Below are positions 1-10,570 of a stretch of DNA of 37,868 bases, piece by piece. The translations under genes were made by a program, and so were the position numbers. The notes below the pieces were generated by a model. It saw nothing but the letters and a program-made list of their open reading frames with translations, was not told the DNA's origin and searched no databases. Source of the stretch: JAKFEE01 sp036675815 (GTDB taxonomy: Bacteria; Pseudomonadota; Alphaproteobacteria; Rhodospirillales; Magnetospirillaceae); contig JAKFEE010000024.1 in NCBI GenBank assembly GCA_036675815.1, forward strand, positions 1 to 37,868, given 5' to 3'. Each line of letters starts with the position of its first letter. Position 1 is the stretch's first letter.

Positions 1-8
1 TGTTTCAT

Positions 9-76
9 GGCTGTCCCCCTGACGGTGTGAGGCCGGCTATCGGACCTCGTGCAATCCCATCAGTTTGGGGACAGCC
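9..76. repeat. Inverted repeat pair, possible mobile-element end remnant
   Basis: GGCTGTCCCC at 9-18 is exactly complementary to GGGGACAGCC at 67-76, with 48 bp between. Motifs of the TTTGGGGACAG type are common beside REP-associated and IS200-like transposases, but no transposase is seen here. The rest of 1-150, downstream of htpG, holds no gene I can support. Calling it an element remnant is inference. Confidence 0.3.
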
Positions 77-150
77 GCCCCTATTGTCTCTTGGAGCGAT
101 GGGGCCCGATTACCCCATCTCCGTCTGACGGTATTTCTGCGACGCCCGAA

Positions 151-2007
<1,857 letters not shown>

Positions 2008-2269
2008 TGCCTTACCTTCTCAAGCACTTGATCGACCCGCGCGGGGCGCGGCCAGATATGAGTCAAAAGACGCCGGACCGCAAGCCCGGCAGCGTGCGGG
2101 AGCGGCGACGGCGAGGCTTGCGTAGTTGCCGCAGGGCTGGTCGGCGGCGTTGCCCCGGCCGCGCCCAATGGCTATGGTCAGGAACCCGAATGCGCGTGCT
2201 GCGGGGGGCCGACAGGCGGCATTCGGCCAAAGGTCGCGTCAAGCGGCCGTCGATCAAGGAGAGTTCTTC

Positions 2270-2629
2270 ATGCAGGTTCCGCTGCAGATCACCTTTCACG
2301 GCATCGATCATTCCGAGGCTGTCGAGCAGCGCATTCGCGACAAAGTCGCGAAGCTCGAGCAGGTCTACGAGCGCATCACCAGTTGCCGGGTGACCGTCGA
2401 GGCGCACCACCGCAACCCCAGCAATCTGCACGTCACCGGCCAGCCATTCCAGATCCGCATCGATTTGACGGTGCCCGGCGGCGAACTGGCGTACACGCGC
2501 CAGCCGAAGGATAGCCACGTCAACGAGGACATCTTCGTCGCCCTGCGCGACGCCTTCCAGGCGATGGAGCGCCAGCTCAAGGAATTCATCGCCCGGCAGC
2601 GGGGCGAGACCAAGGTTCACGCAGACTGA
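2270..2629 (+). CDS. hpf: Ribosome hibernation promoting factor, short form (HPF/RaiA family)
   Basis: A 119-residue protein of the sigma-54 modulation / S30EA family, which binds the 30S decoding region and shuts down idle ribosomes. The fold signature is visible: MQVPLQITFHGIDHSEAVEQ, then RVTVEAHH and the VNEDIFVALRDAFQAMERQL helix near the C-terminus. I chose the ATG at 2270 because AAGGAGAG lies directly upstream and homology begins there; the frame stays open further upstream but without family sequence. It is a short-type protein without the C-terminal dimerisation extension of long HPF. A strong hairpin follows 6 bp after the stop codon. Confidence 0.9.
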   Translation: MQVPLQITFHGIDHSEAVEQRIRDKVAKLEQVYERITSCRVTVEAHHRNPSNLHVTGQPFQIRIDLTVPGGELAYTRQPKDSHVNEDIFVALRDAFQAMERQLKEFIARQRGETKVHAD

Positions 2630-2634
2630 TCAGC

Positions 2635-2663
2635 ACAGGCGGCGCCAAGCAGGCGCCGCCTGT
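2635..2663. terminator. Perfect 12-bp hairpin between convergent genes
   Basis: ACAGGCGGCGCC (2635-2646) pairs perfectly with 2652-2663 around a 5-nt loop. It lies between the 3' ends of hpf (plus) and the hemerythrin gene (minus), so it could end or stabilise both transcripts. There is no T-run on either side, so it is not a classical intrinsic terminator. Confidence 0.5.
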
Positions 2664-2678
2664 CATGGCGCCATGAGC

Positions 2679-3200
2679 TCAGGACTTGGCGCTTTTGCTC
2701 ATTTTCTCGACAAGCTCGGTCTTGCGTGCCATGAGCTTTTCGCCAAGTTCGTCCAAATCGACGTCCGCCTTCTTCAAAGCCGGAAACAGCTCGCCCTCTT
2801 CTTCCTTTACGTGGTGCTTCACGTATTCGCCAAGCACCTTCACCCGGGCGTCGTAAAGGCTGTCGGATGACCTGGCGGTCTCGATCTCCTTGATCAGCTG
2901 CTTTGCCGTATGGTGCTCGACCAGGGCCTCGTGGACGAGATCATCGTCATCGATCTCCTCCTGCGCCATCGGGTACAGCAACTCTTCCTCGATCTGCGCA
3001 TGGACCTTCAACTCCATGCAGATCGTCTGCACAATTTCGGCCTTCTTCGCCTCGTCCTCCTGTTTCTCGAAATCGGCAAACAGGCCTTCGACCTCGCGAT
3101 GGTCCTTCTCGAGCATGGCCAGGGCCTTGGGCTTGCTCCGCGACGCCGACTTCTTCTTAGCGGCAGTCGAGCCCGTGCTTTTCGATTGTGATGTTGCCAC
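2679..3200 (-). CDS. Hemerythrin HHE-domain protein
   Basis: A 173-residue soluble protein. A basic, Ser/Lys-rich N-terminal tail (residues 1-25) precedes a four-helix hemerythrin-like domain with the expected iron-ligand pattern: LEKDHREVEGLF, ELKVHAQIEEELLYP, HEALVEHHTAKQLIKE and YVKHHVKEEEGELFPAL. Such proteins bind a di-iron centre and are linked to oxygen, NO or redox sensing and to iron handling; the specific role cannot be read from sequence. The C-terminus is a charged helix ending in Lys/Ser. It is a single gene, convergent with hpf, and the oxidase operon upstream ends 104 bp away in the same orientation. The family is clear, the function open. Confidence 0.88.
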   Translation of the reverse strand: MATSQSKSTGSTAAKKKSASRSKPKALAMLEKDHREVEGLFADFEKQEDEAKKAEIVQTICMELKVHAQIEEELLYPMAQEEIDDDDLVHEALVEHHTAKQLIKEIETARSSDSLYDARVKVLGEYVKHHVKEEEGELFPALKKADVDLDELGEKLMARKTELVEKMSKSAKS

Positions 3201-3304
3201 GTTCCGTCCTCCGCGGTTGAGCTGGCACCGGCAGTAAAATGTGCCGGCCGTCCATCAACAGCCGCAACGCTGTCGCGGTTCCGCGCGAGAAAGTGACAGC
3301 CAAG

Positions 3305-3643
3305 TCACCCCGGGCACGCCGGCACGAACAATGCCGGCAAGCCGTCCCAGGCAATGGCGATCAGGCTGAACCCGGCGACCATCGCCGTCACGGCATCGAG
3401 AAATCGGCGGCTGTCGCCGCCGCGGCCCAGTTGCCGCACTGCCGTCACCAGAATGACGCTCGTCGCCAGCAGCGACGCCACGGTTACGGCGCCGACCCAT
3501 GCCACGGTCACGCTCGCCGCGTGGCCGCGCGCGCAAGCCATGGCGACGATGCCGTAGACGATGGCCAGATGCGCGGCCCAGACCAGCAACCCCGCCGTCA
3601 TCCGCAGCGTTTCGCGCGCATAGCCCCAGGACGAGTCGCCCAC
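3305..3643 (-). CDS. Small membrane protein at the end of the caa3 oxidase operon
   Basis: About 112 residues with three to four hydrophobic stretches (TAGLLVWAAHLAIVYGIVAM, then AWVGAVTVASLLATSVILV, then AVTAMVAGFSLIAIAW) and a C-terminus reading PALFVPACPG. I place the start at the GTG at 3643, 10 bp after the subunit I+III stop codon, because a GAGGGGG ribosome binding site sits between them; an earlier in-frame start at 3679 would overlap the upstream gene. Its position at the distal end of the oxidase operon suggests an accessory or assembly role in the inner membrane. I do not recognise the family; a minimised subunit IV-like or assembly protein is possible. Confidence 0.7.
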   Translation of the reverse strand: MGDSSWGYARETLRMTAGLLVWAAHLAIVYGIVAMACARGHAASVTVAWVGAVTVASLLATSVILVTAVRQLGRGGDSRRFLDAVTAMVAGFSLIAIAWDGLPALFVPACPG

Positions 3644-3653
3644 GGCCGCCCCC

Positions 3654-6170
3654 TCAGCCCAGCAGCCGCGGGGTGACATGCACCAGGGCCAGGCCTACCA
3701 GGCCCTGGCCCACCGCGTAATGCCACAGCAGCATGGTGTTGTCGTAGGTCGCCCGCCGCCGCGCGTCGAGAAGGCCGCACAGGGAGCGGGCCAGCGTGTA
3801 GAGAGCCATGATTGCCACCACCACCACCAGCGTGCCCTGCAGGGCGCCGGCCATATAGACGACGGCGGCATAGCCGCTGTCCGGCGCGCGCAGGCCGGTG
3901 CGCCACTGCCCCAACAGCTCGGCCCAAAGCGCCAGGCCAGGCAATGGCACCGCGACGAGCACCGCCCCTCGGACCAGCCAATGCCACGACCTTGCCAACG
4001 CCCGCCCGCCAAGGGCGATGACGACACTGCTCAGCCCGAGCAAGCCGGCGCTCGCCAGTGGCCAGACGAGGTCGGGCAACGGCAGCCCCGTCGCGGCCGG
4101 CCATACGTCGGGCGACACCGTCCACAGGAAGAGGTAGGCAAAGACGAGGCAGGCAAAGATGCTGCCAATGACCAATATCAGGACGATCATCGCCCACCAT
4201 GAGTGCGACACCGGCCCGGTGGCGTAGACCGGCAGGACGACGCCGCCGCCGACATCGACCGGAGGGTGGTAATAGCCGGGATCGGTCTCCCACAACCATC
4301 GAATGACGAAGGCGACGGCGGCGAGGCCCGGAATGATCGACAGCCAATAGAGCTTGACGGTGAGCATGAGGAAAAACACCGCCGTCGACCATGCGGCCAA
4401 CACCGTCGGCCAACTGGGACCGGGCATCTGCAGCAGGTACTGCGGCTGGGCGTCGATGGGGCTGGTGACGATGGTCTCGCGCTTGCCGGTCGGAGCGCCC
4501 GGCAGGTAATAGCGCCCGGCCTCGACGTCCTTGGCCAAATGGGGCTGGTCCCACAGCGGATCGCGACTGGCGACGGACGGAATGCTGCGGCTGGCGTAAT
4601 TGCCGTTGGGCAGCCATTCCAAGGTGCCGGCGTTCCAGACGTTCCCCGCATTCCTGTCGCCGAACGGGCGGAAGTTGCGCAAGAGGTCGGCCAGGAACAC
4701 CAATACGCCGGCCGTCATCAGGGCGGCGCCGGCGGTCGCCAGCAGATTCAGCCAGCCCCAGCCCATTTCGGCCGGGTAGGTCCACACCCGCCGCGGCATG
4801 CCCAACAGCCCCATGATGTGCATGGGGAAGAAGGTCACATTGAAGCCGACGAACATCAGCCCGAAGAACCAGCGCCCCAGCGTCTCCGACAAGGGGCGGG
4901 TGCTGGCGGTGGGGATCCAATAGTAAAAGGCGGCGAACATGGGAAAGACCATGCCGCCGATGAGCACGTAGTGGAAATGCGCCACCACGAAGAAGGTGTC
5001 GTGCACCTGCCAATCGAAGGGCACGATCGCCACCATCACGCCGGTGAGGCCGCCCAAGGTGAAAATGGCCAGGAATCCCAGCGTGAACAGGCTGGGCACC
5101 GACAGGCGCAGCCGCCCCTTGGCAATGGTGGCGATCCAGGCGAACACCTGCACGCCGCTGGGCACGCTCACCGCCATGCTGGCGGCCGAGAAAAACCCCA
5201 GCGAAAGCGCCGGGATGCCGGTGGCGAACATGTGGTGGACCCACACGCCAAAGGCGACGAAGCCGGTGGCGATGAGCGCGAGCACCACCCAGCGGTAGCC
5301 GACGAGCGGAACCTGGGCCATGGTCGGCACGATCATCGAGACGAACCCGGCGGCCGGCAGGAAGATGATGTAAACCTCGGGGTGGCCGAAGAACCAGAAC
5401 AGATGCTGCCACAGCAGCGGATCGCCGCCCTTCTCGGCGATGAAGAACGGCCAGTGGAAGGCGCGCTCGATCTCGAGCAGGGCCGTGCACAGGATCACCG
5501 CGGGGAAGCCGAAGATGATCATCCCGGCAAAGATCAGCATCGCCCAGCAATAGACCGGCAGCTTGTCGAGGGTCATGCCCGGCGCCCGCGTGCGCAGCAC
5601 GCCGACCGCGATTTCGATGGCTCCGGCGATGGCCGAGATCTCGATGAAGCCGATGCCCAGCAGCCAGAAATCGGCGCCGATGCCGGGGGAATGCTGGTAG
5701 CTGGTCAGCGGCGGATACATGAACCAGCCGCCGTCGGGCGCCACGCCGAACAATAGGCTGCAGAAGAAGAACAGGCCACCCACGGCATAGGCCCAGAACG
5801 CGTATGCCGACAGGCGCGGGAACGGCAGGTCGCGCGCCGCCTGCATGTTGGGCAGCAGATACACGGCCATCGCCTCGACCGCCGGCACGGCGAAGAGAAA
5901 CATCATGATGGTGCCGTGCATGGTGAACACCTGGTTGTAGGCGTCCTGGGCGAGAAAATCGTTCTCCGGCAGTGCCAGTTGCACGCGCATCAACAGCGCC
6001 AGGATGCCGGCCAGCAGAAAGAACAGCACCGCCGTGCCGACGTAGTAGATGCCGATGTAGGTGTTGTTGACCGCGGTGACGATGCCAAAGCCGGAGGGCG
6101 GCTGCCACACGCGCTCCAGTTCGGCCAGTTCCTCCTTCGGCCGCGGCAGGGGATTGGGATAGCTGGTCAT
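3654..6170 (-). CDS. ctaD: Cytochrome c oxidase subunit I+III fusion (caa3 type)
   Basis: An 838-residue multispan membrane protein, the catalytic core of a haem-copper oxygen reductase that reduces O2 to water and pumps protons. Subunit I signatures are complete: haem a ligand His85 in FTMHGTIMM, the CuB centre with GHPEVY (His263, Tyr267) and HHMFATG (His312/313), and HDTFFVVAHFHY (His390, 398, 400). Glu265 in GHPEVY and the RDLPFPR segment fit an A-family enzyme with a D channel. From about residue 600 the sequence turns into a subunit III-like part (SWWAMIVLILVIGSIFACLV onward), so no separate ctaE is needed. The start codon overlaps the ctaC stop codon by 4 bp, implying translational coupling. 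Confidence 0.95.
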   Translation of the reverse strand: MTSYPNPLPRPKEELAELERVWQPPSGFGIVTAVNNTYIGIYYVGTAVLFFLLAGILALLMRVQLALPENDFLAQDAYNQVFTMHGTIMMFLFAVPAVEAMAVYLLPNMQAARDLPFPRLSAYAFWAYAVGGLFFFCSLLFGVAPDGGWFMYPPLTSYQHSPGIGADFWLLGIGFIEISAIAGAIEIAVGVLRTRAPGMTLDKLPVYCWAMLIFAGMIIFGFPAVILCTALLEIERAFHWPFFIAEKGGDPLLWQHLFWFFGHPEVYIIFLPAAGFVSMIVPTMAQVPLVGYRWVVLALIATGFVAFGVWVHHMFATGIPALSLGFFSAASMAVSVPSGVQVFAWIATIAKGRLRLSVPSLFTLGFLAIFTLGGLTGVMVAIVPFDWQVHDTFFVVAHFHYVLIGGMVFPMFAAFYYWIPTASTRPLSETLGRWFFGLMFVGFNVTFFPMHIMGLLGMPRRVWTYPAEMGWGWLNLLATAGAALMTAGVLVFLADLLRNFRPFGDRNAGNVWNAGTLEWLPNGNYASRSIPSVASRDPLWDQPHLAKDVEAGRYYLPGAPTGKRETIVTSPIDAQPQYLLQMPGPSWPTVLAAWSTAVFFLMLTVKLYWLSIIPGLAAVAFVIRWLWETDPGYYHPPVDVGGGVVLPVYATGPVSHSWWAMIVLILVIGSIFACLVFAYLFLWTVSPDVWPAATGLPLPDLVWPLASAGLLGLSSVVIALGGRALARSWHWLVRGAVLVAVPLPGLALWAELLGQWRTGLRAPDSGYAAVVYMAGALQGTLVVVVAIMALYTLARSLCGLLDARRRATYDNTMLLWHYAVGQGLVGLALVHVTPRLLG

Positions 6171-7105
6171 CGCAGGCTCTCCAGCCAGGCGGCGATCGCC
6201 CGCAACTCTTCACCGGAAACCACGTTGAAGGACGGCATGCGGTTGCCCGGCTTGATATGCTGGGCAGCGGCAATCCAGCCCGCCAAGGTTCCCTGATTGT
6301 TGGCAAGAATGCCGGCAGCGAGCGAGGTGCGGCTTCCGACATGAGTGAGGTCGGGTCCGATGACGCCGGTAGCGGCGGTGCCGCGCACGGTGTGGCACGC
6401 GCCGCAGCCGGTGCTCAGGAACAGCTCGCGTCCACGTCGCAGAAAATCGTCGGCCGGTTCGGGTGCCGGCCGCGCCTGGGCGGTGAGCCAATCCTCGAAC
6501 GCCTCCGGCGGCAGGGCAACGACGTAGAAGGCCATCAAGGCATGGGCGCCGCCGCAATATTCGGCGCACTGGCCGCGATACACGCCGCGGCTGTCGGCGC
6601 GCAGGTACATCCGGTTCTCATGGCCCGGGATCATGTCGAGCTTCCCCGCCAGGCTGGGCACCCAGAAGCTGTGAATGACGTCGGCGGTGGTGAGGACCAG
6701 GGTGACCGGCACCCCGACCGGCACATGGATCTCATTGGCGGTGACGACGCTGGGCCGGCCGGTGTCGTCGAGATAGGTCACCCGCCACCACCATTGTTCG
6801 CCCACGACCTCAATGCGCAGGGCGGCCGATGGGCGGGCGACCAGCCCGCGTGTCGCCCACAGACTCCACGACAACAGAGTCGAGAGAATCACGACGGGAA
6901 AGACGATGCCTCCGGCGATGACGATGCGGCTGGACGCCAGCCAGCGGCGGCGCTCGGGAGGTGCCGCGATGGCAAAGGTGATCAGGCCGATCACCGCGAG
7001 CAGGATCACCGCGCTGGCGCCAAGCATCACCCACCACAGGGTAGCGATCGCGTCGGCGGCGGGGCCTTGGGCGGCGAGGGTGGATTGCTGCTGATGCGGC
7101 GACAT
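6167..7105 (-). CDS. ctaC: Cytochrome c oxidase subunit II with fused C-terminal cytochrome c
   Basis: A 312-residue subunit that receives electrons and passes them to subunit I. It has two N-terminal membrane helices (about residues 22-48 and 61-84) and a cupredoxin domain with VGEQWWWRVTY and the CuA ligands: His145 in IHSFWVP, then Cys180, Cys184, His188 and Met191 in CAEYCGGAHALM. A C-terminal cytochrome c domain follows, with CGACH (234-238) and a distal Met in GNRMPSF, which makes this a caa3-type enzyme. I chose the ATG at 7105, 2 bp after the upstream cytochrome's stop codon; the frame is open further upstream but without family sequence. Confidence 0.95.
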   Translation of the reverse strand: MSPHQQQSTLAAQGPAADAIATLWWVMLGASAVILLAVIGLITFAIAAPPERRRWLASSRIVIAGGIVFPVVILSTLLSWSLWATRGLVARPSAALRIEVVGEQWWWRVTYLDDTGRPSVVTANEIHVPVGVPVTLVLTTADVIHSFWVPSLAGKLDMIPGHENRMYLRADSRGVYRGQCAEYCGGAHALMAFYVVALPPEAFEDWLTAQARPAPEPADDFLRRGRELFLSTGCGACHTVRGTAATGVIGPDLTHVGSRTSLAAGILANNQGTLAGWIAAAQHIKPGNRMPSFNVVSGEELRAIAAWLESLR

Positions 7106-7107
7106 GG

Positions 7108-7458
7108 TCAGCGCAGAGTGTAGAGATAGGCCGCGACGTCGAGAGCCTCGCGGTCGGTGAACGGGAACGGCGGCATGGCCGTGTTCGGCGCCATCTCCGG
7201 CGCCCGACGCACCCAGTCCATCAGCACGCGGGGGCGGTTGGGCAGGGAGCCGGCGATGTAGGCGCGCTCGGCGAAACCGTCGAGAGACGGCCCGACCTTG
7301 CCGCGCGCGCCGGCGATGCCCGGGATGGTATGACAGACCCCGCAATCGAACCGGGCGATCAAACTGCGCCCGGCCTGCGCGTCACCATCGGTGGCCTGGG
7401 CCGGCGGCTGCCCACAGGCGGCGAGCGCGAGAGCCATCGTGACGGCAAGACGAGCCAT
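7108..7458 (-). CDS. Small lipoprotein cytochrome c of the oxidase operon
   Basis: A 116-residue c-type cytochrome. The start MARLAVTMALALAACGQ is a lipoprotein signal peptide with an LAAC lipobox (Cys15), so it is probably membrane-anchored and faces the periplasm. There is one haem site, CGVCH (39-43), a typical VGPSLDG segment, and a distal Met in the NTAMPPF region. The gene starts right after the stop codon of the tri-haem cytochrome and ends 2 bp before ctaC. It most likely relays electrons to the subunit II cytochrome domain. I chose the ATG at 7458 because it gives the complete lipoprotein signal. Confidence 0.88.
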   Translation of the reverse strand: MARLAVTMALALAACGQPPAQATDGDAQAGRSLIARFDCGVCHTIPGIAGARGKVGPSLDGFAERAYIAGSLPNRPRVLMDWVRRAPEMAPNTAMPPFPFTDREALDVAAYLYTLR

Positions 7459-7459
7459 C

Positions 7460-8551
7460 TCAGCGGCCCTCCGGTCGCCGTGACGCATAGTAGAGGGCCA
7501 CCGCCCGAATCGCCGGCTCCTCGAGTGCATGCAGGGCGGCATCCATCACCTGGGCCTGGGGCGAGGTGCCCCGGTGCCCGCGCGCCCACAGGCGCAGCTG
7601 CTCGGCCAGGTAGAAGGCGAACTGCCCGTCCAGAGCCGGATAGAGCGGATGCCGCTCGCTGCCGTGGCACTGGCTGCACGGGGCGACGCGGCGCTCGGGC
7701 ATCCCCTGCTCGGCGATGGCGCGACCGCGCTCCCGCACCGCCTCAGGCACCGAGGGAACGGGAGGAAAGGGCTCGTCGCCGGCAGCGGCGTAATAGGCGG
7801 CCAGCTTACGCATGTCCTCGTCTTCGAGCTCCGCCGCCACCGGCTGCATGATGCCGCTGGGCCTGCTGCCGATGGCGTAGGCCCTGAGCGCCTCGTACAG
7901 ATAGGTCTCGCCCTGGCCGGCAAGGCGGGGGAAGGCGCCTTCGCCGCCCCCGCCGCCGCGTATGCCGTGGCAACGGCCGCACGCCACCAGATTCTCGCCG
8001 ATCAGGCCGGCGGCCTCGATGAAGCGGGCGGTGTCGGCGAAGACGGCTTCACCGCGGGTGATCCGCCGATATTCCTCGGCGGTCATGTCGGGCAGGCGCA
8101 ACAGGGCGGCCACCACCGCCCACGCCTCGTCATCGCGCGACGGCGCCGGCCAAGCCGGCATGCCGGTGTATTTCAGGCCGTTCCTGACGATCCAGAACAG
8201 CTGTTCGGGCGTCCATTCGCGCACGGCCTTGGGCAGGAACGGCGGTCGCGGCAGCAGATGGCGCGCAATCTTGCCCTGGGCCTCGCCGGGCTGGCCATGG
8301 CAGGGGGCGCAGCCGCCCTGGTAATGGCCCAGCCCCTTGTAGACCAACGCCGGATGGTCGAGCGGCGGCGGCTCGATGCCGATCGCATGCGTCTCGATCG
8401 AGTTGCGCATGGTGAAGTGCAGGAACCACGTCGTGATCGGCCAATGGCCACTGCTGGCGGAAACGTTGTAGAGCCCGGACCAGGCAAACAGCACCGCCCC
8501 GATCGCACCGGCGATCGCCAGCGTCAGCGCCGTGGCGATGGCGCATTTCAT
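7460..8551 (-). CDS. Membrane-anchored tri-haem cytochrome c
   Basis: A 363-residue protein with one N-terminal membrane anchor (about residues 5-25) and three cytochrome c domains with haem motifs CAPCH (81-85), CGRCH (191-195) and CSQCH (292-296). The distal Met of the first domain is probably in the GMPAW segment (131). It lies between ctaG and the small lipoprotein cytochrome, overlapping ctaG by 4 bp (ATGA). The likely role is an electron entry module, feeding the caa3 oxidase from a quinol- or cytochrome-linked donor. Fused multi-haem cytochromes of this kind occur with alcohol dehydrogenases and oxidases, but the exact donor cannot be told from sequence. Confidence 0.85.
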   Translation of the reverse strand: MKCAIATALTLAIAGAIGAVLFAWSGLYNVSASSGHWPITTWFLHFTMRNSIETHAIGIEPPPLDHPALVYKGLGHYQGGCAPCHGQPGEAQGKIARHLLPRPPFLPKAVREWTPEQLFWIVRNGLKYTGMPAWPAPSRDDEAWAVVAALLRLPDMTAEEYRRITRGEAVFADTARFIEAAGLIGENLVACGRCHGIRGGGGGEGAFPRLAGQGETYLYEALRAYAIGSRPSGIMQPVAAELEDEDMRKLAAYYAAAGDEPFPPVPSVPEAVRERGRAIAEQGMPERRVAPCSQCHGSERHPLYPALDGQFAFYLAEQLRLWARGHRGTSPQAQVMDAALHALEEPAIRAVALYYASRRPEGR

Positions 8552-9183
8552 GTCGTCTCGGCCTGCGAGCGGCGTTCCAGGCGGCGCAGCCACGCCGCGG
8601 TCAGCGCCACGCCGGCAATGGTGTAGACGAGTGTGCCGCCGATCCACATCACCAGCCCGGCCAGTTGCTGGTCCGCGAGGGTCACGGTCGCGCCGGCCAG
8701 GCGATAGTGCGGTTGTGGGGCGAAGGTGATGACGGCCCCGAGCAGGCCGGTGTGCATCACCGTCATGAACATCCAGAAGGCGGAAGCGCCGAAGCCGAAA
8801 CCGTCGGCCCGCGACGGCACCAGTGCCGAACGCCAGAACACGAGGCCGGCAATCAGAAAGCTCGGTTTCATCAGCAGATGGCCGGCGTGCCCCTCACCGG
8901 CGGCGGTGTAGACGACAGGCGCGTGCCAGCCCCACAGCACCAGAGCGTGGACAAACGCCGCGACCGCCGGCGCTGCCAGCCGCGCCCCCGCCCCACCGGG
9001 CCGGAGCCTGTTGCCGAATCCCAGCACCAGCAGCGGCGCCACCACGTCCATCAGGGCCATGTGCTGGACCATAACGGCGCTAAAGCCGCGCTGCGCCGGT
9101 GCATAAGTCGGCGCGATCAGCGTCAGTGCGAGAGCCGCCGTCCCGGCCAGGATCCAGGAATTGACAATACCGGATGCGCGCAT
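8548..9183 (-). CDS. ctaG: Cytochrome c oxidase assembly factor, CtaG (caa3_CtaG) family
   Basis: A 211-residue integral membrane protein with about six hydrophobic helices. Family motifs are visible: MVQHMALMDVVAPLLVLG near residue 40, FVHALVLWGWHAPVVYTAA near residue 80, and FMTVMHTGLLGAVITFA. The conserved His residues fit copper handling for CuB insertion. Family knowledge: this caa3_CtaG group is unrelated to the Cox11-type protein also called CtaG. It is the first gene of the oxidase operon; the 277-bp region upstream is shared with the divergent inositol cluster. It is shorter than many homologues, starting near the first full helix, so a few N-terminal residues may differ. Confidence 0.88.
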   Translation of the reverse strand: MRASGIVNSWILAGTAALALTLIAPTYAPAQRGFSAVMVQHMALMDVVAPLLVLGFGNRLRPGGAGARLAAPAVAAFVHALVLWGWHAPVVYTAAGEGHAGHLLMKPSFLIAGLVFWRSALVPSRADGFGFGASAFWMFMTVMHTGLLGAVITFAPQPHYRLAGATVTLADQQLAGLVMWIGGTLVYTIAGVALTAAWLRRLERRSQAETT

Positions 9184-9460
9184 GCAAGCCCGTCCCTGCT
9201 GGGCCTGATGAGGGGCCTGAGCGATCCCGCTTCAAGCTGGACGATGGAATCACCAGCGGGTTTTCCGAGGTCGATGCCGCGCCACGGTCCGGCCGCCGGA
9301 ACCTCTGCCACCGCACCGGTTCTTTCGGACGCCACACAATAGCGCCGCGCAGCTATTCGGGAGACCCCGGCACTCCAGCCGGATGAGTTAGCTGGCTGCT
9401 CCTCTGAGACCGCCCCACCTCGTGGAAGGTGTCGCTGGCGCGCCGGAGGACGAAGAGAAG
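9184..9460. other. Divergent intergenic region between ctaG and the inositol cluster
   Basis: No gene is seen in these 277 bp, which must carry promoters for both the oxidase operon (minus) and the ino1 cluster (plus). A short hairpin is visible, CCGGC (9367-9371) with GCCGG (9378-9382), about 80 bp before ino1. I could not assign -35/-10 boxes or a known riboswitch class. Confidence 0.5.
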
Positions 9461-10558
9461 ATGCTCGAAACCGCCATCGAATCCCCCGCGAAGCTGCGCG
9501 TCGGTATCGTCGGGGTGGGGAATTGCGCCTCGTCGTTCGTCCAGGGATTGTCCTACTACCACGATACATTGGACAACGAGCCGGCCCCCGGGCTGCTGCG
9601 CCCCGAGGTCGGCGGCTACCGCATCGCCGACATCGGCGTGTCGGCCGCCTTCGACATCAATGCCGCCAAGGTCGGCCGCGACGTCGCCGAAGCCGCTTTC
9701 GCCCCCCCGAACAATACGCATCGCTTCGCCGACATTCCGCCCACCGGCGTGATGGTGCAGCGCGGGCCGACGCTGGACGGGCTCGGACACTACCTGCGCC
9801 AGGAGATCGAGGAGTCGCCGGCGCCGGTGGTCGACGTCACCGCCGAACTGGCGCGCAGCAAGACGCATGTGCTGGTGTCATATCTGCCGGTGGGGTCGCA
9901 ACGGGCCACCGAGTTCTATGCCGAGCGCGCCCTGGAAGCGGGCTGCGCCTTCGTCAACTGCATCCCCGTGTTCATCGCCTCGGACCCCGCATGGTGCCGG
10001 CGCTTCGAAGAACACGGCCTGCCGCTGCTCGGCGACGACATCAAGAGCCAGGTGGGCGCGACCATCGTCCACCGCGTGCTGACCAACCTGTTCCGCGAAC
10101 GCGGGGTCCGCCTGGACCGCACCTATCAGCTCAATTTCGGCGGCAATGCCGACTTCCAGAACATGCTGGAGCGGGAGCGGCTGGAATCGAAGAAGATCTC
10201 GAAGACCCGCGCCGTCACCAGCCAGATGACGGTGCCCATCGCGCCGGAAAACATCCACATCGGCCCCAGCGACCACGTGCCGTGGCTCACCGACCGCAAG
10301 TGGGCGCACATCCGCATGGAGGGCACCGGCTTCGGCGGCTTGCCGCTGAACATCGACCTGAAGCTGGAGGTCTGGGACTCGCCGAACTCGGCCGGGGTGG
10401 TGGTCGATGCCGTGCGCTGCGCCAAGCTGGCGTTGGACCGGAACATCGGCGGGCCGCTGATCGGGCCGTCGAGCTACCTGATGAAATCGCCGCCGCGGCA
10501 GTTCACCGACGACGAGGCGCGCGAGCGCATCATCCGCTTCATCGACCCACCAAACTGA
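9461..10558 (+). CDS. ino1: Myo-inositol-1-phosphate synthase, actinobacterial type
   Basis: A 365-residue NAD-dependent enzyme that turns glucose 6-phosphate into inositol phosphate in the cytosol. Signature segments are near-identical to what I know of the mycobacterial enzyme: GIVGVGNCASSFVQG (NAD site), VQRGPTLDG, LVSYLPVGS, GDDIKSQVGATIVHRVL, LERERLESKKISKTRAVTSQ and LEVWDSPNSAGVVVDA. I prefer the ATG at 9461, after GGAGGA and GAGAAG; a GTG at 9422 is possible but adds no family sequence. It opens the cluster, so inositol phosphate is the natural starting block for whatever the pathway makes. Such short Ino1 enzymes are typical of Actinobacteria and scattered in Proteobacteria, which suggests old transfer. 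Confidence 0.95.
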   Translation: MLETAIESPAKLRVGIVGVGNCASSFVQGLSYYHDTLDNEPAPGLLRPEVGGYRIADIGVSAAFDINAAKVGRDVAEAAFAPPNNTHRFADIPPTGVMVQRGPTLDGLGHYLRQEIEESPAPVVDVTAELARSKTHVLVSYLPVGSQRATEFYAERALEAGCAFVNCIPVFIASDPAWCRRFEEHGLPLLGDDIKSQVGATIVHRVLTNLFRERGVRLDRTYQLNFGGNADFQNMLERERLESKKISKTRAVTSQMTVPIAPENIHIGPSDHVPWLTDRKWAHIRMEGTGFGGLPLNIDLKLEVWDSPNSAGVVVDAVRCAKLALDRNIGGPLIGPSSYLMKSPPRQFTDDEARERIIRFIDPPN

Positions 10559-10570
10559 GGCGGGGCGCGC

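Noticed and set aside
4203..5756. 517-codon plus-strand frame over the oxidase gene
   Set aside because: Antisense shadow, rich in Gly, His and Gln, without domain character.
3598..6342. 914-codon minus-strand frame over the oxidase gene
   Set aside because: Arg/His/Pro-rich shadow in another frame of the subunit I+III fusion, with no motif of its own.
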